22,768 bases of DNA from an uncultured Actinomycetes bacterium (lineage in GTDB: Bacteria > Actinomycetota > Actinomycetes > Nanopelagicales > Nanopelagicaceae): the NCBI GenBank assembly GCA_903932695.1, contig CAIZGZ010000129.1, positions 1-22,768 of the forward strand, read 5' to 3'. Numbering within the stretch: position 1 is the first letter of the stretch; each line of letters begins with the position of its first letter. The notes under the pieces are model-generated. The model searched no databases, was not told the DNA's origin, and worked only from the letters and a program-made list of their open reading frames with translations. This document shows, piece by piece, positions 1 to 6,033 of this stretch. The position numbers and the translations under genes are program-made.

Positions 1-727
1 CTTGCAGCTCGGGGTAGTCCCGATCATCAATGAGAATGATTCGGTCGGAGTCCAAGAGATTCGCTTTGGCGATAACGATCGAATTGCGGCGCTGATCTCA
101 CATCTCATCGGAGCGGATGTGCTTGCGCTAGTGACAGATGTCGATGGACTTTACGATGCTCCGCCTTCACACCCTGGCGCAAAGCGAATCCCAGAGGTAA
201 AGGATGCTGCCCGGATCGGCGATATTGAAATTGGCGGGGTTGGCTCATCTGGCGTTGGTAGCGGGGGAATGGTTACCAAGATTGAGGCCGCGAAAATTTC
301 GACCAGTGCAGGAGTGGCGATGTTGCTGACCACGCTGGCGCAACTACCTGATGCAGTAACCGGTCACGATGTGGGCACAATTTTTCATGCAACGACCGAG
401 CACAAGCCTTCGAGATTGCTCTGGCTTGCACATGCCGCCACACCTCACGGCAAGTTGCATCTGGACGCCGGCGCGACAACCGCTATTCGCGAGCGCGGCA
501 CGTCGTTGCTACCAATCGGCGTTACATCGCTCGAGGGGGAATTCATCGCTGGCGATACCGTGGAGCTCATCTCGCCAAAGGGTGAGGTGATCGGCCGCGG
601 GCTGGTCGCCTTTGACTCCGCTGAGATCCCATCCTTGCTTGGTCGAACCACCAAAGAGTTGGGTCAGGCGCTTGGTCCGGAGTACGAGCGCGAGCTAGTA
701 CATCGGGACGATCTCGTACTCCTCTAA
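1..727 (+). CDS. proB: Glutamate 5-kinase, C-terminal part (5' end outside window)
   Basis: Phosphorylates L-glutamate to glutamyl-5-phosphate, the first step of proline synthesis, in the cytoplasm. The open frame enters from the left edge, so the true start is not visible; about 241 residues remain of a family usually near 370. Visible kinase motifs are INENDSV (fragment residues 9-15), FGDNDR (22-27), VTDVDGLY (44-51) and GSGGM followed by T-K (86-93), as expected for the amino acid kinase fold. The last roughly 90 residues match the position of the PUA domain found in many ProB proteins. The gene stops with TAA, and gatC follows after 18 bp, so the two may share a transcript. proA does not follow directly, unlike the common proB-proA pairing. 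Confidence 0.95.
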   Translation, partial: LQLGVVPIINENDSVGVQEIRFGDNDRIAALISHLIGADVLALVTDVDGLYDAPPSHPGAKRIPEVKDAARIGDIEIGGVGSSGVGSGGMVTKIEAAKISTSAGVAMLLTTLAQLPDAVTGHDVGTIFHATTEHKPSRLLWLAHAATPHGKLHLDAGATTAIRERGTSLLPIGVTSLEGEFIAGDTVELISPKGEVIGRGLVAFDSAEIPSLLGRTTKELGQALGPEYERELVHRDDLVLL

Positions 728-745
728 TCAAGATAAGGTTTGCCC

Positions 746-1042
746 ATGGCTGAGATTTCCCGTGAAGATGTAGCCCACCTGGCAAAGCTCGCTCGTATCG
801 ATATGAACGAGGGCGAACTTGACCACCTAGTCACCGAACTCGGAGCCATTCTTGGCGCGGTAGCTCGGGTGCAAGAGGCGGCTGCCGCTGATGTCCCACC
901 GACCTCACATCCTTTCCCGGTCAACAATGTCTTTCGGGCAGATGAGGTCCGCCCTAGCTTGAGCAATGAGCAGGCGCTCTCTGGCGCACCCGCCAAGGAT
1001 GAAGAACGATTTAAAGTCCCACAAATCTTGGGTGAGGAATAA
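746..1042 (+). CDS. gatC: Asp-tRNA(Asn)/Glu-tRNA(Gln) amidotransferase subunit C
   Basis: Small subunit that stabilises GatA and holds the GatCAB complex together; the complex converts Glu-tRNA(Gln) and/or Asp-tRNA(Asn) to the amidated forms. The product is 98 residues, the usual GatC length, opening with the typical SREDVAHLAKLARI segment and ending with a conserved V-P-Q-I-L tail. ATG at 746 is preferred over an in-frame TTG at 740 because AAGATAAGG at 731-739 gives a sensible ribosome binding site spacing to the ATG. gatA starts 3 bp after the stop, so translation is probably coupled. Confidence 0.95.
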   Translation: MAEISREDVAHLAKLARIDMNEGELDHLVTELGAILGAVARVQEAAAADVPPTSHPFPVNNVFRADEVRPSLSNEQALSGAPAKDEERFKVPQILGEE

Positions 1043-1045
1043 GCC

Positions 1046-2548
1046 ATGACAATCGATATTCACTCAACAGCTGCGCAGATGTCAGATGCGCTCGTCGCCG
1101 GAACAACAACCGCAGTCGATCTCGCCAAAATTCACTTTGATCAGATCAACAAAGTCGAACCCGCTATCCATGCCTTTCTCCACCTTGATCAAGAAGGTGC
1201 GCTCGCGCAAGCCGCCGAGGTTGATGCCAAGCGTGCTCGTGGCGAGAAGCTCTCACCGCTTGCAGGTGTTCCACTGGCGCTTAAAGATGTCCTTGCTCAA
1301 AAAGGTGTGCCAACAACGGCTGGCTCAAAGATGCTTGAGGGTTGGCGTCCACCGTATGACGCAACCGTTGTTACCAAACTCAAGGATGCTGGCGTAGTAA
1401 TCCTTGGTAAGACCAATATGGATGAATTCGCGATGGGTTCTTCAACCGAGAACTCGGCATATGGAAATACTCATAATCCGTGGGACCTCGATCGTATTCC
1501 TGGTGGATCTGGCGGTGGCTCTGCCGCTGCGCTCGCAGCTTTCGAAGCACCACTTGCAATTGGAACAGATACTGGCGGATCGATCCGTCAACCAGCAGCA
1601 GTAACCGGCACCGTCGGCGTCAAGCCAACGTATGGCGGAGTCTCTCGCTATGGCCTGATTGCATTCTCTTCCAGTCTTGATCAAGCCGGACCTTGTGCGC
1701 GTACCGTGCTTGATACCGCGCTCTTGCACGAAGCGATTGCCGGTCACGACGTGATGGATTCAACATCGATCAACGCTCCAGTTCCACAGGTCGTTGCTGC
1801 CGCAAAGAAGCAAGATGTGAAGGGTCTCAAAATCGGCGTCGTGAAGGAACTTTTAGGAGAAGGTTTCCAAGATGGTGTTCGTCAGCGTTTTGAAGAGTCA
1901 CTCGAAGAGTTGGTGAAGGCTGGTGCGGAGATCGTGGAGGTCTCTTGCCCAAACTTTGATTACGGCCTTGCGGCTTACTATCTCATTGCGCCGAGTGAAG
2001 CCTCTTCTAACCTCGCTCGTTTCGATTCGATGCGTTACGGAATTCGAATCGGCGACGATGGCAATCGCAGTGCCGAAGAAGTAATGAGCCTCACCCGCCA
2101 CGAAGGATTTGGACCAGAGGTAAAGCGACGCATCATCCTTGGTACCTATGCGCTCTCATCAGGTTATTACGATGCGTATTACGGTTCAGCCCAGAAAGTC
2201 CGCACGCTGGTAAAGCGTGATTTCGATGCAGCGTTCGCAAAGGCAGATGTACTTGTCTCGCCAACTTGTCCAACTACCGCATTTAAGTTGGGCGAGAACA
2301 CCGATAACCCCCTCGCGATGTACCTCAATGACATCGCAACAATTCCGGTTAATCTCGCTGGCATTGGTGGCATGTCGCTTCCATGCGGACTCGCGCCGGA
2401 AGATGGCCTGCCGGTTGGTTTTCAGATCATGTCGCCAGGTATGCGCGATGATTTGATGTACCAAGTCGGAGGCGCACTTGAAGCAGCGCTGGTCTCTAAG
2501 TGGGGTCATACCTTGCTCTCCCAAGCTCCAGTATTGGCAGGTAAATAA
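1046..2548 (+). CDS. gatA: Asp-tRNA(Asn)/Glu-tRNA(Gln) amidotransferase subunit A
   Basis: Glutaminase subunit of GatCAB; it releases ammonia from glutamine, which passes to GatB. The product is 500 residues and belongs to the amidase signature family. The Ser-cisSer-Lys triad is visible: Lys80 (in LALKDV), Ser155 (in GGSGGGS) and Ser179 (in DTGGSIRQP). The spacings of 75 and 24 residues match those known for the family, so the enzyme looks catalytically intact. The start is an ATG 3 bp after gatC, and the stop TAA is one base before the gatB ATG, so the three subunits form a tight operon. The signature loop carries a Gly where the commoner form has a second Ser; this is a tolerated variation. 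Confidence 0.97.
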   Translation: MTIDIHSTAAQMSDALVAGTTTAVDLAKIHFDQINKVEPAIHAFLHLDQEGALAQAAEVDAKRARGEKLSPLAGVPLALKDVLAQKGVPTTAGSKMLEGWRPPYDATVVTKLKDAGVVILGKTNMDEFAMGSSTENSAYGNTHNPWDLDRIPGGSGGGSAAALAAFEAPLAIGTDTGGSIRQPAAVTGTVGVKPTYGGVSRYGLIAFSSSLDQAGPCARTVLDTALLHEAIAGHDVMDSTSINAPVPQVVAAAKKQDVKGLKIGVVKELLGEGFQDGVRQRFEESLEELVKAGAEIVEVSCPNFDYGLAAYYLIAPSEASSNLARFDSMRYGIRIGDDGNRSAEEVMSLTRHEGFGPEVKRRIILGTYALSSGYYDAYYGSAQKVRTLVKRDFDAAFAKADVLVSPTCPTTAFKLGENTDNPLAMYLNDIATIPVNLAGIGGMSLPCGLAPEDGLPVGFQIMSPGMRDDLMYQVGGALEAALVSKWGHTLLSQAPVLAGK

Positions 2549-2549
2549 G

Positions 2550-4049
2550 ATGGCGCTGAATTACGATCAAGCAGTCGAAAAGTACGAACCAACGCTTGGC
2601 CTCGAGGTCCATGTTGAGCTCAACACCAAGTCGAAGATGTTCTGTGGTTGCGCTACTGAATTTGGTGCATCGCCAAATACTCAGACCTGCCCGATCTGTC
2701 TTGGCCTGCCTGGTGCGCTTCCCGTTGTTAACGCCAAGGCGATCGAGAGCTCGATCTTGATCGGACTTGCGCTCAACTGTTCAATCGCGCCATTTAGTCG
2801 CTTTGCTCGCAAGAATTACTTCTACCCAGATATGCCAAAGAACTTTCAGACGTCGCAATACGACGAGCCAATCTGCGTCAATGGCTATCTTGATGTCGAG
2901 ATTGAGACCGAAGAAGGTCCCAAGCAATTTCGCGTGGAGATCGAGCGCGTCCACATGGAAGAAGACACAGGTAAGTCACTTCACGTAGGTGGCGCAACCG
3001 GTCGTATCCATGGCGCGGATTACTCATTGCTCGATTACAACCGCGCCGGTATTCCATTGGTGGAGATTGTCACCAAGATTGTTGCTGGCACCGGAAAGTA
3101 TGCGCCACAAGTAGCACGCGCATATGTCACCGAACTGCGCGACATTTTGCGCTCACTCGGCGTCTCTGATGTAAAGATGGAGCAAGGCTCAATGCGTTGC
3201 GACGTTAACCTCTCGCTCGCACCAGTCGGCAGTGGCCAGCTCGGCACACGCAGTGAGACTAAGAATGTGAATTCACTTCGCTCCGTTGAGCGCGCTGTGA
3301 TCGGTGAAGTGATTCGCCAATCAAATCGCTTGGAGGCGGGGGAGCGGATCGTCCAAGAGACTCGCCACTTCCAAGAAGAGAGCGGTCAGACACGTTCTGG
3401 ACGTTCCAAGGAACAGGCTGAGGATTACCGTTACTTCCCAGAGCCAGATCTTGTTCCAGTTGCGCCTGCCGCCGATTGGATCGAAGAACTTCGTGCCACT
3501 TTGCCAGAGAAGCCATCGACTCGTCGCAAGCGTCTGCAAGAGGCGTGGAACGTTCCGGCCAAAGAGATGGAAGCTATGGTCAACGCCGAGTTACTCGATG
3601 TCGTTGAAGAGACCATCGGACTTGGCGCAGAGCCAACTCGCGCGCGTTCCTGGTGGCTCGGTGAGGTCTCGCGGCTAGCTAATGAGCGCGAAGTTTCACC
3701 AACCACTCTCATTACCTCAGCCCAAGTTGCAGAAGTCATTGCGCTGATCGAATCAGGTGAATTGACCGACAAGCTCGCACGGCAAGTTGTCGAAGGTGTT
3801 GTTGCTGGCGAAGGAACGCCACGCCAGGTCATCGATCAACGTGGACTCAAAGTGGTCTCCGATGATGGTGCGTTGATGGCGGCGATCGAAGCTGCAATCG
3901 CGGCGCAACCAGATACCGCTGAACGAGTACGCGGTGGCAATCTTCCTGCTGCCGGCGCGTTAATCGGTGCAGTCATGAAGGCAACCGGCGGACAAGCCGA
4001 TGCTGCAAAAGTTCGTGAATTATTGTTAAAGCACCTCGGCCAGGGATAA
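2550..4049 (+). CDS. gatB: Asp-tRNA(Asn)/Glu-tRNA(Gln) amidotransferase subunit B
   Basis: tRNA-binding and kinase subunit of GatCAB; it activates the misacylated Glu or Asp with ATP and transfers ammonia to it. The product is 499 residues. The N-terminal GLEVHVEL segment and a four-cysteine set (Cys32, Cys34, Cys47, Cys50) match the zinc-binding cradle of GatB, and RKNYFYPDMPKNFQ follows as in the family. The C-terminal helical and YqeY-like tail (roughly residues 340-499) is present. The frame is open further upstream, into gatA, but ATG 2550 gives the expected N-terminus and lies one base after the gatA stop. ilvD begins 17 bp downstream. Confidence 0.97.
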   Translation: MALNYDQAVEKYEPTLGLEVHVELNTKSKMFCGCATEFGASPNTQTCPICLGLPGALPVVNAKAIESSILIGLALNCSIAPFSRFARKNYFYPDMPKNFQTSQYDEPICVNGYLDVEIETEEGPKQFRVEIERVHMEEDTGKSLHVGGATGRIHGADYSLLDYNRAGIPLVEIVTKIVAGTGKYAPQVARAYVTELRDILRSLGVSDVKMEQGSMRCDVNLSLAPVGSGQLGTRSETKNVNSLRSVERAVIGEVIRQSNRLEAGERIVQETRHFQEESGQTRSGRSKEQAEDYRYFPEPDLVPVAPAADWIEELRATLPEKPSTRRKRLQEAWNVPAKEMEAMVNAELLDVVEETIGLGAEPTRARSWWLGEVSRLANEREVSPTTLITSAQVAEVIALIESGELTDKLARQVVEGVVAGEGTPRQVIDQRGLKVVSDDGALMAAIEAAIAAQPDTAERVRGGNLPAAGALIGAVMKATGGQADAAKVRELLLKHLGQG

Positions 4050-4066
4050 GAAGAAGAGGATCAACC

Positions 4067-5761
4067 ATGAGTGATGATGCCAATCCAAAAAATAAGATGA
4101 AGCCACGTTCTGGTCTGGTTACTGATGGTCTTGAGCGCGCTCCAGCTCGCGGCATGCTCCGCGCTGTTGGCATGCAAGATGAAGATTTCGCGAAGCCACA
4201 GATCGGTATCGCATCGTCATGGAATGAGATCACACCATGCAACCTCTCCCTTGATCGCCTTGCGAAAGCATCAAAGAAGGGCGTGATTGAGGCCGGCGGT
4301 TTCCCGATGCAATTTGGCACGATCTCTGTCTCTGATGGTATTTCGATGGGCCACGAGGGCATGCACTACTCACTTGTCTCGCGCGAAGTAATCGCCGATT
4401 CGGTAGAGACCGTGATGCAGGCCGAACGGTTAGATGGCATGGTGACATTTGCTGGTTGCGACAAGTCGCTCCCCGGCATGATGATGGCTGCGGCTCGTAT
4501 CGATGTTGCCAGCGTATTTGTGTATGCAGGTTCGACGCTCGCGGGACAGGTCGATGGTAAAGATGTCACCATCATCGATGCCTTCGAAGCAGTCGGAGCA
4601 TGCGCCCGAGGATTAATCACTCAAGAGCGAGTCGATCAAATCGAACGCGCGATCTGTCCTGGTGAAGGAGCGTGTGGTGGCATGTACACCGCCAACACGA
4701 TGGCTGCCGTAGGCGAAGCGATCGGTCTCTCACTTCCCGGTTCGGCATCTCCAGCTGCAGTAGATCGTCGTCGTGATGATTATGCGGTTAAGGCTGGCGC
4801 AGCTGTCGTCGAATTGATTCGTCAAGGAATCACAACCCGTGACATCTTGACCAAGAAGGCATTTGAAAACGCAATCACCGTTGTGATGGCGCTCGGTGGC
4901 TCCACCAATGCCGTTCTCCACTTGCTCGCAATCGCAAACGAGGCAGAGGTAGATCTCACTCTCGCCGATTTCCAACGCATCAGCGAGCGCACGCCACTGC
5001 TCGGCGATCTCAAGCCATTCGGTAAATATGTCATGACCGATATCGATCGCGTAGGCGGTATACCTGTTGTCCTTCGTGCGCTACTCGATGCTGGCTTCTT
5101 ACACGGCGATTGCTTAACCGTCACCGGAAAGACAATGGCCGAGAATTTGGCCGAGCTCACTCCGCTCGATGCAGATGGCGATGTTCTCCACTCCATTAAA
5201 GATCCGCTTGCTGCTGGCGGCGGAATCACCATCCTTGGTGGTTCACTCGCACCAGAAGGCGCAGTCTGCAAGACCGCAGGTGTGGGCGTTGATTTCTTTG
5301 AGGGACCAGCACGCGTCTTTGAACGCGAGCAGGCCGCTATGGAAGCGCTCGAGAACGGAACGATCAAGGCCGGCGATGTCGTTGTCATTCGCTACGAAGG
5401 TCCTAAAGGCGGACCGGGAATGCGCGAAATGTTGATGATCACCGGTGCGATCAAAGGCGCGGGACTTGGCAAGAGCACGCTGCTCTTGACCGATGGTCGC
5501 TTCTCAGGTGGAAGTACCGGACTTTGTGTTGGACACGTTGCGCCAGAGGCCGTTGATGGTGGCCCCATCGCCTTCATCAAGGATGGCGACCTCGTCCGAA
5601 TCGATATTCCTAACCAGAAGCTCGATCTCTTGGTTGATGAGAGCGTGCTCCATGCTCGTCGAGATGGCTGGACTCCGCTGCCTCACAAGTACCGTCGAGG
5701 CGTCCTCGCGAAGTATGCGAAGGTGGTTGGCTCTGCCTCCAAAGGAGCTGTCTGCTCGTAA
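4067..5761 (+). CDS. ilvD: Dihydroxy-acid dehydratase
   Basis: Dehydrates 2,3-dihydroxy-isovalerate and 2,3-dihydroxy-3-methylvalerate to the 2-keto acids that IlvE transaminates to valine and isoleucine. The product is 564 residues, normal for the IlvD/Edd family. Three cluster-ligand cysteines are visible: Cys58 (EITPCNL), Cys131 (GCDKSLPG) and Cys203 (GEGACGGMYTANTMA). This pattern is associated with a [2Fe-2S] enzyme. Lys133 is the expected carbamylated metal ligand, and LTDGRFSGG near the C-terminus is the active-site serine motif. The start ATG follows AAGAAGAGGA with proper spacing. It sits close behind gatB and is separated from ilvB by a regulatory gap, so it may be expressed apart from the ilvBNC genes. 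Confidence 0.97.
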   Translation: MSDDANPKNKMKPRSGLVTDGLERAPARGMLRAVGMQDEDFAKPQIGIASSWNEITPCNLSLDRLAKASKKGVIEAGGFPMQFGTISVSDGISMGHEGMHYSLVSREVIADSVETVMQAERLDGMVTFAGCDKSLPGMMMAAARIDVASVFVYAGSTLAGQVDGKDVTIIDAFEAVGACARGLITQERVDQIERAICPGEGACGGMYTANTMAAVGEAIGLSLPGSASPAAVDRRRDDYAVKAGAAVVELIRQGITTRDILTKKAFENAITVVMALGGSTNAVLHLLAIANEAEVDLTLADFQRISERTPLLGDLKPFGKYVMTDIDRVGGIPVVLRALLDAGFLHGDCLTVTGKTMAENLAELTPLDADGDVLHSIKDPLAAGGGITILGGSLAPEGAVCKTAGVGVDFFEGPARVFEREQAAMEALENGTIKAGDVVVIRYEGPKGGPGMREMLMITGAIKGAGLGKSTLLLTDGRFSGGSTGLCVGHVAPEAVDGGPIAFIKDGDLVRIDIPNQKLDLLVDESVLHARRDGWTPLPHKYRRGVLAKYAKVVGSASKGAVCS

Positions 5762-5773
5762 CCAGGGCGCTGC

Positions 5774-5804
5774 TTTTGAGATGAGTTGTCCATATTTTGA
5801 GATG
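5774..5804 (+). repeat. Pair of 10-bp direct repeats upstream of the ilvB leader promoter
   Basis: TTTTGAGATG occurs at 5774-5783 and again, identically, at 5795-5804. The offset is 21 bp, about two DNA helical turns. The pair ends 13 bp before the proposed -35 box at 5818. This layout is typical of a site bound by a dimeric or tandem transcription factor, but which protein would bind is not known, so the regulatory role is inference. Confidence 0.45.
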
Positions 5805-5817
5805 GTAATCGCAACTG

Positions 5818-5846
5818 TTGACGTTGCCCGAGCGGTGATGGACAAT
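5818..5846 (+). promoter_or_regulatory. Probable promoter of the ilvB leader and operon
   Basis: TTGACG at 5818-5823 is a five-of-six match to the -35 consensus. After a 17-bp spacer, GACAAT at 5841-5846 matches four of six -10 positions. A start point 7 bp after the -10 box would fall on the A of the ATG at 5853, giving a leaderless transcript that begins with the leader peptide. An inverted repeat GCAAC-N7-GTTGC (5811-5827) surrounds the -35 box. The promoter call rests on sequence match only. Confidence 0.6.
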
Positions 5847-5852
5847 TGCGAC

Positions 5853-5891
5853 ATGACATCATCAGTGGTGATTCGAGAGCGCGCGATCTAG
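5853..5891 (+). CDS. Leader peptide of the ilvB attenuator (12 aa)
   Basis: A short frame encodes MTSSVVIRERAI and stops at TAG (5889-5891). Its Val-Val-Ile run (codons at 5865-5873) and final Ile (5886-5888) are amino acids made by the downstream genes. It lies just before two hairpins, the second terminator-like, upstream of ilvB. This is the classic layout of translation-coupled attenuation, known for actinobacterial ilvB operons, for example in Corynebacterium glutamicum. No clear ribosome binding site precedes it, but the promoter position predicts a transcript starting at this ATG, so leaderless translation is likely. An in-frame ATG at 5838 would add five residues (MDNCD), but it lies upstream of the predicted start point. 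A ribosome held at the Val/Ile codons is assumed to change hairpin choice; the antiterminator pairing was not resolved by eye. Confidence 0.6.
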   Translation: MTSSVVIRERAI

Positions 5892-5903
5892 AGCAATCTA
5901 GAT
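5886..5903 (+). promoter_or_regulatory. GCAA-tetraloop hairpin in the ilvB leader
   Basis: ATCTAGA (5886-5892) is perfectly complementary to TCTAGAT (5897-5903), closing a GCAA loop of the stable GNRA type. Flanking GCGC copies at 5881-5884 and 5907-5910 can extend the stem across a small asymmetric internal loop. The 5' arm contains the last Ile codon and the stop codon of the leader peptide, so a ribosome finishing or pausing there would disrupt the hairpin. Confidence 0.6.
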
Positions 5904-5911
5904 GGTGCGCT

Positions 5912-5944
5912 ACCCCTCAGTGGAAACTGAGGGGTTTCTCATTT
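5912..5944 (+). terminator. Intrinsic terminator / attenuator hairpin before ilvB
   Basis: ACCCCTCAGT (5912-5921) and ACTGAGGGGT (5926-5935) form a perfect 10-bp stem closed by GGAA, a GNRA tetraloop. A T-rich stretch (TTTCTCATTT) begins at 5935. It is positioned to act as the attenuator of ilvBNC, since the leader peptide ends 21 bp upstream. It could also end read-through from ilvD. The tail is interrupted by C and A, so termination may be incomplete, which would suit a regulated site. Confidence 0.75.
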
Positions 5945-5973
5945 CTGGTAATGACAGGTACGACTTATGAAGC

Positions 5974-6022
5974 AAGCGAGTTCTAGCAAACTAGTTCAAA
6001 AAAGCTAGTTCAACTAAGCGAG
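5974..6022 (+). repeat. Small CTAG-rich repeats between attenuator and ilvB
   Basis: AAGCGAG occurs at 5974-5980 and 6016-6022. Between the copies, CTAGTTCAA is repeated at 5991-5999 and 6005-6013, and a further CTAG lies at 5983-5986. AACTAG (5989-5994) can also pair with CTAGTT (6005-6010) around an A-rich loop. The second AAGCGAG copy runs into the ilvB ribosome binding site, so the structure could affect ilvB translation; this is inference. Confidence 0.4.
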
Positions 6023-6027
6023 AGGAG
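6023..6027 (+). promoter_or_regulatory. Ribosome binding site deciding the ilvB start
   Basis: AGGAG here directly abuts an ATG at 6028, which is too close to use. It lies 6 bp before the ATG at 6034, which is the normal spacing. The start of ilvB is therefore taken as 6034, two codons later than the longest frame. Confidence 0.7.
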
Positions 6028-6033
6028 ATGAAT

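Noticed and set aside
4822..5388. 188-codon open frame on the - strand inside ilvD
   Set aside because: Serine/alanine/proline-rich shadow translation of a certain gene, with no recognisable motif and no binding site; - strand shadows of this kind occur throughout the window.
5862..5930. Pairing of TCAGT in the leader-peptide codons (5862-5866) with ACTGA of the terminator 3' arm (5926-5930) as the antiterminator
   Set aside because: Only 5 bp, and a ribosome stalled on the Val codons would block it and favour termination, the opposite of the expected response.
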